Shown here: one piece after another, positions 1-5,494 of the stretch
Layout of the letters: each line of letters begins with the position of its first letter
How positions within the stretch are numbered: position 1 is the first letter of the stretch
Source of the DNA: Bacteroidales bacterium UBA1237
Lineage (GTDB): Bacteria > Bacteroidota > Bacteroidia > Bacteroidales > UBA932
Length of the DNA stretch: 5,494 nucleotides
Assembly (NCBI GenBank): GCA_002308935.1
Contig: DBWN01000175.1
Coordinates: 232 to 5,725, forward strand
Reading direction: 5' to 3'
Position numbers and translations under genes: made by a program
The notes under the pieces: model-generated
What the model was told of the DNA's origin: nothing
Databases searched by the model: none
The model's input: the letters and a program-made list of their open reading frames with translations, nothing else

Positions 1-584
1 TTGGGGTTCAATGCGTTGATGTCACCTCCGGCAACACCGTCGATGACGTACAGAGGTTCTGAATCACCTACGGTTCCGATACCGCGGATATTGACCTTGT
101 AGCCACGGCCTGGCTGACCGGAGTTCTGGGTGATGTTGACACCAGGGCTCTGGCTCTGGAGAGCTGCGACGGCTGATGTGGTGCTCAGTTTTGCAAGGTC
201 GTCACCTTTGACCTGGATGGTGGAACCGGTGACGAGTTTTTTCTGCTGGACACCGTAACCGATGACTACTGATTCGCTCAATTGGTCGAGCTCAGGGCTC
301 AGGACGATGTCCACAGTGCTGCGGCCACCGATAGACTCTTCTGCGTCATTGTAGCCGAGCATGCCTACGGAAAGGACTCCGTTCGCGGGAGCCTGGATGG
401 TGTAAAGTCCCTCGGCGTCGGAGGTGGTCCATGCCGAAGTGCTTTTGACGACAACCGAAGCGTAGGGGACAGGTGCTCCCGTCGCCTCATCGGTTATTCT
501 TCCGCGGACCGTGATGTTCTGGGCTTGGAGATTCCATGCTAAGAACCCCGGCAAAAGAAGAAGGAGTAACTTGATTGTTCTCAT
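1..584 (-). CDS. SusC/RagA-family TonB-linked outer-membrane receptor, N-terminal part (3' end outside window)
   Basis: This is the first 194 codons of an outer-membrane beta-barrel receptor that imports oligosaccharides using TonB energy, normally paired with a SusD-like lipoprotein. The ATG at 584 opens a signal peptide (MRTIK, a run of six Leu, cleavage near LQA-QN at residues 19-23). A carboxypeptidase-regulatory-like beta-sandwich follows at about residues 24-98 (VRGRITDEATGAPVPYASV). Next is the linker VVIGYGVQQKK (106-116), the family's characteristic VVxGYGxQ motif, and the start of the plug domain with LQSQSPGVNI, VNIRGIGTVG (164-173) and YVIDGV (179-184). There is no STN secretin-like domain, so sigma/anti-sigma signalling through this receptor is not suggested. 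The reading frame is open to the window edge; the barrel and any susD partner lie beyond it. The gene follows the ROK kinase by 46 bases on the same strand with no clear promoter between, so co-transcription is plausible. Family assignment is very secure; the imported glycan is not known. Confidence 0.96.
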   Translation of the reverse strand, partial: MRTIKLLLLLLPGFLAWNLQAQNITVRGRITDEATGAPVPYASVVVKSTSAWTTSDAEGLYTIQAPANGVLSVGMLGYNDAEESIGGRSTVDIVLSPELDQLSESVVIGYGVQQKKLVTGSTIQVKGDDLAKLSTTSAVAALQSQSPGVNITQNSGQPGRGYKVNIRGIGTVGDSEPLYVIDGVAGGDINALNP

Positions 585-630
585 AATCCTTTTTTGATTG
601 GTTTTGTTAACTATATAAGGTTCATTGGAT
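585..630 (-). other. Kinase-receptor intergenic spacer
   Basis: These 46 bases separate the kinase stop from the receptor ATG. Read on the minus strand the spacer is AT-rich (TTATATAGTTAAC) and ends AAAAAAGGATT just before the start codon. I see no hairpin followed by a T-run, so no intrinsic terminator. The best -7-like string (TATAGTTA) is a poor match to TAnnTTTG. Read-through from the kinase promoter is the simplest reading. Confidence 0.5.
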
Positions 631-1458
631 TCAGAGGAGGGATGCGCCGATAAGCTGCACATCGTCGCAGCATAGGGGCTGGATCACAAGCCTTTCAAGG
701 GCTTTGTGGTAAGGGAACAGTTCCTTGAGAGTGGACTCCGTGGATTTACGGAAGAGAGGCCATGCTTTGGCTATTCCACCGCCTATTATGATATGGGAGG
801 GGTCGTACGCCAGAAGCACCACATTAAGAAGTTCTCCGAGGGTCCTTCCGAACTCATCGAAAACCGCCAATGCCTTGGGATCGCCGTTTTCAGCGTCCTT
901 GGCAGCCTTGTGGCCTTCAAGTTCGTGGGATATGAAGAACTTCTTGGCGCAATACTCTTCGATTATACCGTCACGGTAGGGGAGAGAACCGAGTTCGCCG
1001 GATCCGCCGTTCGCTCCGCAGAAAAGTACGCCTCGGTCAACTATCCCCATTCCTACTCCGGTACCGAGGGTGATACCCACCAGCACTTCAGGTTTGGCAT
1101 TGTCCGGGAATGTCGCGTACGCGCCAAGCGCGAAACAGTTGGCGTCGTTGTTGATCGCCACGGGGATGCTGAATCGCTTCTCAAGGTATTCCTTCAGAGG
1201 GACTTCCTTCCATGAGGGAATATTCACGGCGTCATATATTATGCCTTTGTCAATGTCCAGCACTGAGGGCACTCCGATACCGATCTTGCTGGTATCGGGG
1301 GTAATTATTCCTTCAATATTGGAAGACAGGTAGTCGAGCGTTTCCTCGAGCGTGTCATCCGGCTGGAACGATGGGACGGAAATTTGTTTTCCGGCCTTCC
1401 CGTCTTTGACAAGACCCATGCACAGATTGGTCCCGCCTATGTCGATTCCGAGTGTCAT
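631..1458 (-). CDS. ROK-family sugar kinase (glucokinase-like), lacking the family zinc motif
   Basis: This is a 275-residue cytoplasmic sugar kinase of the ROK (repressor/ORF/kinase) family, which uses ATP to phosphorylate hexoses such as glucose, fructose or N-acylated amino sugars. The start is fixed by the phosphate-binding motif GIDIGGTN at residues 4-11, directly after the first Met. The catalytic aspartate is D105 in INNDANCFALGA. The second nucleotide-binding loop is GITLGTGVGMGIV (128-140), and GGGIA (226-230) lies in the C-terminal adenosine region. There is no N-terminal helix-turn-helix, so it is a kinase rather than a NagC/Mlc-type repressor. Two departures from the family are visible. 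The usual GExGH sugar-binding motif reads GELGS (154-158). The CxCGxxGCxE zinc site is absent, with only a short YRDGIIEEYC stretch in its place. Specificity therefore cannot be read from sequence; glucose, glucosamine and GlcNAc are candidates from context. It is the first gene of the leftward unit, ahead of the SusC-like receptor. Confidence 0.93.
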   Translation of the reverse strand: MTLGIDIGGTNLCMGLVKDGKAGKQISVPSFQPDDTLEETLDYLSSNIEGIITPDTSKIGIGVPSVLDIDKGIIYDAVNIPSWKEVPLKEYLEKRFSIPVAINNDANCFALGAYATFPDNAKPEVLVGITLGTGVGMGIVDRGVLFCGANGGSGELGSLPYRDGIIEEYCAKKFFISHELEGHKAAKDAENGDPKALAVFDEFGRTLGELLNVVLLAYDPSHIIIGGGIAKAWPLFRKSTESTLKELFPYHKALERLVIQPLCCDDVQLIGASLL

Positions 1459-1474
1459 ATCGCTTAGTTTTGTG

Positions 1475-1505
1475 CAAAATTAGACGGCCGGAAATTCAAT
1501 CCGAA
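1475..1505 (-). promoter_or_regulatory. Bacteroidota-type promoter for the ROK kinase
   Basis: On the minus strand the sequence TAATTTTG (1482-1475) matches the Bacteroidota -7 consensus TAnnTTTG exactly. A TTCG (1505-1502) sits 19 bases upstream, a three-of-four match to the TTTG -33 element at the consensus spacing. Transcription would begin near 1468, leaving a leader of only about 10 bases before the ATG at 1458. The imperfect -33 element fits a promoter needing an activator. The start site is inferred, not observed. Confidence 0.55.
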
Positions 1506-1509
1506 TGAA

Positions 1510-1543
1510 GAAATGCGTATTTGTATACACAATTTGCGTATTT
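1510..1543 (-). promoter_or_regulatory. Tandem pair of 13-base sites upstream of the kinase promoter
   Basis: Read on the minus strand, AAATACGCAAATT (1543-1531) is followed exactly 21 bases later by AAATACGCATTTC (1522-1510), identical at 10 of 13 positions including the first nine. The proximal copy ends 27 bases before the -7 box, so the sites centre near -48 and -69 from the inferred start. Two direct half-sites about two helical turns apart, just upstream of -33, is an arrangement known for AraC-type activators. The binding protein is not identified. Confidence 0.55.
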
Positions 1544-1584
1544 TGTTGTAACGTTTTAAGTGTTTGGCTATAAGTGATGCAGGT

Positions 1585-1601
1585 AAATAGCTATGCTATT
1601 T
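1585..1601. promoter_or_regulatory. 17-base perfect palindrome, possible operator
   Basis: AAATAGC and GCTATTT form perfect 7-base arms around a TAT spacer. The palindrome lies close to the middle of the divergent region, well away from either inferred start. Symmetry of this size suits binding by a dimeric helix-turn-helix protein. There is no T-run after it, so it is not an intrinsic terminator. An AT-rich palindrome could also occur by chance here. Confidence 0.3.
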
Positions 1602-1670
1602 GGGTTTTTCAGAAGAGGTTTTTTCCCGCTCTTCACGTCCCGTCCCTGTGTATTCTTATAAATCGTTTCA

Positions 1671-1689
1671 AACAATTGCGTGAATTGTT
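1671..1689. repeat. Inverted repeat AACAATT-N5-AATTGTT
   Basis: Perfect 7-base arms surround the spacer GCGTG. The repeat overlaps the weaker, distal member of the GH2-side tandem pair, so the two readings compete. It may be a separate dyad operator or a by-product of the degenerate half-site. The position, about 60-80 bases upstream of the inferred GH2 transcript start, would suit an activator site. Confidence 0.35.
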
Positions 1690-1707
1690 CCCTCAAATAC
1701 GCAAATT
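1674..1707 (+). promoter_or_regulatory. Tandem pair of 13-base sites upstream of the GH2 promoter
   Basis: AAATACGCAAATT at 1695-1707 is an exact copy, in inverted orientation, of the distal site on the kinase side. Exactly 21 bases upstream, AATTGCGTGAATT (1674-1686) matches it at 9 of 13 positions. The proximal copy ends 26 bases before the GH2 -7 box, against 27 on the kinase side, and points the same way relative to transcription. The exact copy is strong evidence; the degenerate upstream member is weaker and overlaps an inverted repeat. Confidence 0.55.
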
Positions 1708-1733
1708 TGTATTATCTTTATCTTCCGAATGAA

Positions 1734-1741
1734 TAATTTTG
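1734..1741 (+). promoter_or_regulatory. -7 element of the GH2-phosphatase promoter
   Basis: TAATTTTG matches the Bacteroidota TAnnTTTG -7 consensus exactly and is identical to the kinase -7 box; both are followed by CA. No good TTTG lies 19 bases upstream (the position reads ATTA), which fits dependence on an activator at the adjacent site. Transcription would start near 1748, downstream of the ATG at 1729, leaving a leader of about 20 bases to the ATG at 1768. Confidence 0.5.
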
Positions 1742-1767
1742 CAGCATCCAAAACCGCTTTTACCGAT

Positions 1768-4284
1768 ATGAACAAATTCTGGATTCCTGTTATGGCCGCC
1801 GTCCTGGCATTGGCATCCTGCTCCGGAGGGAAACTCATGGAGAACGGTGATGTACTCGTCCTTGATTCAGGATGGACCCTTTCCTCAGAAGGGGTCAGCG
1901 GCTCATTCGACGCCAAGGTGCCTTCAACTGTCGCCGGCGTCCTCAATGAAGAAGGGTATTTCGGGAAGAATCTCCTTGAAGGGAAGAACTACGCGTCCAT
2001 AGACAAGTCTATCTTTGACGGTGTATGGACCTATAAGAAAGTGTTCGTTTTCCCCTCAGCTCCCGCTTCCTCCCAGAAATATGAACTGGTCTTCGACGGC
2101 CTTGACTATTACGCTGATATCACTTTGAACGGAAAGAAGCTCGCTTCTTCGGACACCACTTCGGGAGTGTTCATCAGAAGGGCGTATGACGTGAGTGTGG
2201 TCCTCAAGAAGAAAAACACCTTGGAAGTGTCCCTGAAGAGGGCGCAGCCCGGGGATCTCAATATCGGCTTTGTGGACTGGAATCCCCGTCCAGTGGATGA
2301 GAGCATGGGCATCGTGCGTCCCGTGTCGCTTCACGCTACGGGTGACGTGTCTGTCGAGGACGTGTTCGTGATCCCTGACTTGGATACGGAGAATTTCGCA
2401 TCGGCTGACCTGAAGGTCAATGTTACTCTGAAGAACCATTCGGCTTCTCCAGTAAGCGGTGATCTTGCGGTCTCATTCGAAGGTGGCGAGGCTTCGCTGG
2501 AAGTCTCTCTCGGAGCGGGGGAGAGTTCGGTATTCACCCTCGACCCTTCATGCATGCCGCTTCTTCACGTATCTTCCCCGAGAGTGTGGTGGAGCCATGA
2601 CCTGGGAACCCCTGAGATGTATTCTCTCACTGCCTCATTCTGCATTGACGGGAAAATCTCCGATTTCAAGGAGGTGCCTTTCGGAATCAGGAAGATCGAA
2701 AGCCGTCTTACGGCCAACAACTACCGGCAGTTCACCCTCAATGGAAAGGATATCCTTCTCAAAGGTGCCGGCTGGACTGATGACATCTTCCTGCAAGACA
2801 CCCCTGAGACTCTCCGCCGTCAGGTCGAGTATGTCAAGGACATGAACCTCAACTGCATACGTTTCGAGAACATCTGGGGAAAAGATGACACGGTATATGA
2901 CCTTTGCGACCGTCTGGGAGTCCTCGCCCTTGTTGGTTGGAGCTGCCAGTGGGAGTGGGAGGACTACTGCGGACTTCCCGAGTCTGACGGCTACGGGTGC
3001 ATAAACACTCCTGAGACTGAAGACCTTGCGGTGAAGTATTTCCGTGACCAGGTCGTGAGGCTCCACAATCATCCCGCCATCATAGGATGGATGACCGGAA
3101 GTGACCGTATCCCTAATCCGGGGCTCGAGAAACGCTACATGGAGATCTATTCAGCCCAGGAGTACCGTCCTTACATCAACTCAGCGAAGAACCAGATGAG
3201 CACAGTGAGCGGCTGGTCCGGAAGCAAGATGGAAGGACCGTATGAATATGTGGGACCGGATTACTGGTTCTTCGATACCGAGGCGGGCGGAGCTTTCGGA
3301 TTCAATACCGAGACCGGAATAGGCGCCAACATCCCCCAGATTGAATCTTTGAAGAAGATGATACCCGAGTCCGAGCTCTGGCCCATCTCCGATACCTGGA
3401 ATTACCATTGCACGGCATCCTCCTCGGCAATGAACAACATGAACATGCTGACTGAGGCAGTGAACCGTCATTACGGTGAAGCTTCCTCCCTGGAAGAGTA
3501 TGTCAAGAAAGCCCACGCTGTCGACTACAACGGCACCGGCGGAATGTTCGCGGCTTTCCGTGTCAGGATGCCCCTTGCCACCGGTATCGTACAGTGGATG
3601 CTGAACTCGGCATGGCCTTCAATGTACTGGCAGCTCTATGACTGGTACGGAGTGCCTACTGCAGGATACTACGGAACCAAGAAGGCTTGCGAACCGATGC
3701 AGCTTCTTTTCAATTACGCGGACCGTTCGGTCTATGCCGTAAGCGAGAGCCCCGAAGACTGCATCCTCACCGCTTCCGTCAAGGTCTATGACCAGGATTC
3801 AAGACTCCTCAGTGAAGGACAGTCCCCGGTCATGATGACCTACAGGGACAGCCGTCCCGTATTCGACCTCGGAAGGTTCGATGTGCTGCCGCACTTCGTG
3901 TTCCTTACCCTTACCGACAAGGACGGGAAAGTCGTGGCTGACAATTTCTATGCGATTCCAAGGAAGGACAACGCTTACGACTTCTCCAAGACCAACTGGT
4001 ACAAGACTCCGTTCACAAGGTGGGCTGACCTGTCGTTCACTTTCGCCGGAGGCGAGAACCTGCCTGAAGTTTCAGTGGAGAAGACTGATGAGGGCTACAA
4101 TGTCACCCTGACCAACGGGTCCCAGAGGGTCTCCGCGATGAACATCTTGAAAGCCAAAGATCCGGACGGGAACCTTATCGTACCCGCCGTTTGGAGCGAC
4201 AATTTCATCTCGCTCTATCCCGGACAGAAGAAGACAGTCACTCTTAAGACTGATGTGAAGAATGTGAACATAACCGTTGAATGA
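1768..4284 (+). CDS. csxA: GH2 exo-beta-D-glucosaminidase (CsxA-type), lipoprotein
   Basis: This predicted 838-residue enzyme releases non-reducing-end beta-linked glucosamine from chitosan-type oligosaccharides (EC 3.2.1.165 in characterised relatives). I start it at 1768, not the in-frame ATG at 1729, because this gives a clean lipoprotein signal peptide (MNKFWIPVMAAVLALASC, lipid-modified C18) and because a -7 element lies between the two ATGs. Domains: GH2 jelly-roll at about 30-195, beta-sandwich 195-310, TIM barrel 315-630, a second sandwich, and a C-terminal Ig-like module at about 735-835 with SNWY-like TNWYKTPFT and WSDNFISLYPGQ, as in CsxA. The acid/base is D446 in TGSD, where most GH2 enzymes have Asn-Glu, and the nucleophile is E515 in FNTETG. 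KMEGPYEYVGPDYW and WMLNSAWPSMYWQLYD also match CsxA. Residues after the lipid cysteine (SGGKLMENGD) lack an obvious acidic surface-export signal, so it may face the periplasm. A related beta-mannosidase-type activity is possible but less likely given the Ser-Asp motif. Confidence 0.9.
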   Translation: MNKFWIPVMAAVLALASCSGGKLMENGDVLVLDSGWTLSSEGVSGSFDAKVPSTVAGVLNEEGYFGKNLLEGKNYASIDKSIFDGVWTYKKVFVFPSAPASSQKYELVFDGLDYYADITLNGKKLASSDTTSGVFIRRAYDVSVVLKKKNTLEVSLKRAQPGDLNIGFVDWNPRPVDESMGIVRPVSLHATGDVSVEDVFVIPDLDTENFASADLKVNVTLKNHSASPVSGDLAVSFEGGEASLEVSLGAGESSVFTLDPSCMPLLHVSSPRVWWSHDLGTPEMYSLTASFCIDGKISDFKEVPFGIRKIESRLTANNYRQFTLNGKDILLKGAGWTDDIFLQDTPETLRRQVEYVKDMNLNCIRFENIWGKDDTVYDLCDRLGVLALVGWSCQWEWEDYCGLPESDGYGCINTPETEDLAVKYFRDQVVRLHNHPAIIGWMTGSDRIPNPGLEKRYMEIYSAQEYRPYINSAKNQMSTVSGWSGSKMEGPYEYVGPDYWFFDTEAGGAFGFNTETGIGANIPQIESLKKMIPESELWPISDTWNYHCTASSSAMNNMNMLTEAVNRHYGEASSLEEYVKKAHAVDYNGTGGMFAAFRVRMPLATGIVQWMLNSAWPSMYWQLYDWYGVPTAGYYGTKKACEPMQLLFNYADRSVYAVSESPEDCILTASVKVYDQDSRLLSEGQSPVMMTYRDSRPVFDLGRFDVLPHFVFLTLTDKDGKVVADNFYAIPRKDNAYDFSKTNWYKTPFTRWADLSFTFAGGENLPEVSVEKTDEGYNVTLTNGSQRVSAMNILKAKDPDGNLIVPAVWSDNFISLYPGQKKTVTLKTDVKNVNITVE

Positions 4285-4301
4285 CAATAGATGATCTGGA
4301 T

Positions 4302-5465
4302 ATGAAACGAATATTGACTATTGCCGCCGTCTTGGGACTGTCCCTTGCGGCTTTCGCCCAGAATGTCGATCAGGGAAGGGATCTTTCCAAGTATGCTGAC
4401 GACAAGTTCGGAGAGGATGACAAGTACCAGGTGGAGACCCCTTACGCGACCGTAACCGTGTCACAGCCCAAATCCAAGGCCAAGATCAAGAACGTCATCG
4501 TGCTCATCGGTGACGGTATGGGCCTGGAGCAGGTCAGCACCGGATGGGTTTTGAATGGGGGACACCTCAACATCGACAACTTCAAGTTCGCCGGATACTC
4601 CAGGACATACGCTTCAGACCGTCTTGTGACCGACTCTTCTGCAGGCGGGACAGGCATTTCCAGCGGAATCAAGACAAAGTACGGCTATATCGGAGTTGAT
4701 GATGACGGGAAACCCGTGGAGAGCCTTCTGCATTATGCACAGAAGAAAGGAATGAAGACGGGAGTCACCGTGACCTGCAGGATCAACGATTCCACTCCGG
4801 CGGATTTCGTGTGCCATTCGACCGACCGTCACGAGGAGGAGCAGATAGCCGCCCAGTACGTGGGCTGCAATGTTGATTTCCTCTCTGGCGGCGGACTCAA
4901 GTTCTGGAAGGAAAGGGAAGACGGACGTGACCTTGTGAGAGAAATGCAGGACCTCGGATACACCTTCGTGGATGATCTTGAGGGTGTGCGCTCTTTCAAG
5001 GGAGGGAAGTTCCTCGGGCTTTTCGCTCCGCTTGACATGGATCCCGTACTTGACAGAGGCCCCGTTCTTCGTGAAACAGCCAAGAAAGCGATCGAAGTGC
5101 TCGACAACAAGAAGGGCTTCTTCCTGATGATCGAGGGCTCACAGATCGATGACTGGGCTCACCGCAACAAAGTCGGACATATGGCGGAGGAGCTCTTCGA
5201 GTTCGACAAGATCATCGGTGATGTTCTCCAGTTCGCGGAAAAGGACGGCCATACCCTCGTCATCGTGACCGCTGACCATGCTACCGGCGGACTCACCCTG
5301 ATTGACGGAAGCCTTGAGGAAAGAAGCGTCAAGGTGCATTACTCCACCAAAGGACATAACGGGATAGTCGTTCCGGTGTTCGCCTATGGCCCTCATGCTG
5401 AGGACTTCGTGGGAGTGTATGAGAACGCTGAACTCTCAAGGAGGATAAAGGCTCTGATGAAGTAG
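4302..5465 (+). CDS. Secreted alkaline phosphatase, PhoA family
   Basis: This is a predicted periplasmic metal-dependent phosphomonoesterase (PF00245 family). The ATG at 4302 gives a standard signal peptide (MKRILTIAAVLGLSLAAFAQ). The in-frame ATG at 4281 would add the acidic MTIDDLD ahead of it, so I reject it. In 387-residue numbering the active site is complete: D71 in LIGDGMG, nucleophile S112 in VTDSSAGGTG, T165 in STPADF, R176 in STDR, E278/D283/H287 in IEGSQIDDWAH, D325-H326 in VTADHATGG, and H352 in GHNGIVVPVFAYGP. These correspond to the two-zinc, one-magnesium site and phosphate-binding Arg of E. coli PhoA. Small differences are Ser after the nucleophile (commonly Ala) and HNG where HTG is usual. 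The protein is at the compact end of the family. It starts 17 bases after the GH2 stop with no promoter-like gap, so the two are very likely one operon. The substrate is unknown; a phosphorylated sugar released or exposed by the GH2 enzyme is one possibility, phosphate scavenging another. Confidence 0.94.
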   Translation: MKRILTIAAVLGLSLAAFAQNVDQGRDLSKYADDKFGEDDKYQVETPYATVTVSQPKSKAKIKNVIVLIGDGMGLEQVSTGWVLNGGHLNIDNFKFAGYSRTYASDRLVTDSSAGGTGISSGIKTKYGYIGVDDDGKPVESLLHYAQKKGMKTGVTVTCRINDSTPADFVCHSTDRHEEEQIAAQYVGCNVDFLSGGGLKFWKEREDGRDLVREMQDLGYTFVDDLEGVRSFKGGKFLGLFAPLDMDPVLDRGPVLRETAKKAIEVLDNKKGFFLMIEGSQIDDWAHRNKVGHMAEELFEFDKIIGDVLQFAEKDGHTLVIVTADHATGGLTLIDGSLEERSVKVHYSTKGHNGIVVPVFAYGPHAEDFVGVYENAELSRRIKALMK

Positions 5466-5494
5466 CCTGTCAATCCTCGAAAAGACATGGCCGG

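Larger units (their letters stand above)
1459..1767. other. Divergent control region between the kinase and GH2 units
   Basis: These 309 bases are AT-rich compared with the flanking genes and contain no convincing coding sequence. They hold a minus-strand promoter for the kinase, a plus-strand -7 element for the GH2 gene, two tandem pairs of related sites, a 17-base perfect palindrome near the middle and a 19-base inverted repeat near the GH2 side. These are listed separately. The C/T-rich stretch at about 1602-1655 has no feature I can assign. Confidence 0.7.

Noticed and set aside
706..1215. Plus-strand 169-codon frame opposite the kinase
   Set aside because: The minus-strand kinase carries all conserved ROK motifs through this stretch; the opposite frame has none and is a shadow.
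1612..1634. Inverted repeat GAAGAG-N11-CTCTTC as a terminator or RNA hairpin
   Set aside because: The stem is only 6 bases, no T-run follows, and it lies upstream of both inferred transcript starts.
1713..1720. TATCTTTA as the GH2 -7 element
   Set aside because: It misses the final G of TAnnTTTG, has no -33 partner, and would overlap the activator geometry. TAATTTTG at 1734-1741 is exact and mirrors the kinase promoter.
1668..1946. Minus-strand 92-codon reading frame overlapping the GH2 start
   Set aside because: It is antisense to the GH2 signal peptide and N-terminal domain, crosses the regulatory sites, and its translation shows no recognisable motif.
4281..4301. ATG at 4281 overlapping the GH2 stop as the phosphatase start
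   Set aside because: It would put acidic MTIDDLD ahead of a signal peptide that already begins properly with MKRIL at 4302.
5466..5494. Possible terminator or next gene after the phosphatase
   Set aside because: Only 29 bases remain; no hairpin with a T-run and no coding start can be judged.

Overview
The window reads as part of a carbohydrate-utilisation locus from a Bacteroidota genome, probably order Bacteroidales. Three things point there: a SusC/RagA-type TonB-dependent receptor, promoters resembling the Bacteroidota TAnnTTTG -7 element, and no recognisable Shine-Dalgarno sequences at the starts. Base composition is moderate, near half G+C by eye. I cannot name the genus.

Layout: two transcription units diverge from an AT-rich control region of about 309 bases (1459-1767). 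To the left, on the minus strand, lie a ROK-family sugar kinase (631-1458) and then, after a 46-base gap, the first 194 codons of a SusC-like receptor that runs off the window (1-584). To the right, on the plus strand, lie a lipoprotein glycoside hydrolase family 2 enzyme of the exo-beta-D-glucosaminidase (CsxA) type (1768-4284) and, 17 bases later, a secreted PhoA-family alkaline phosphatase (4302-5465). The last 29 bases hold nothing I recognise.

How they may work together (inference): the receptor imports an oligosaccharide across the outer membrane. The lipoprotein GH2 removes non-reducing-end beta-linked sugars, probably glucosamine. The alkaline phosphatase removes phosphate in the periplasm. 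The cytoplasmic ROK kinase phosphorylates a released sugar. The target may be a chitosan-like or other amino-sugar glycan, possibly phosphorylated. No SusD or regulator gene is visible here.

The most notable non-coding signal is in the divergent region. Each promoter has the same -7 element (TAATTTTG, followed by CA). Each is preceded by a tandem pair of related 13-base sites (core AAATACGCAAATT) repeating every 21 bases. Both pairs point towards their own gene and lie at nearly the same distance from the -7 box. This looks like a matched set of activator sites co-regulating both arms, and it also argues that the GH2 gene starts at 1768 rather than 1729.
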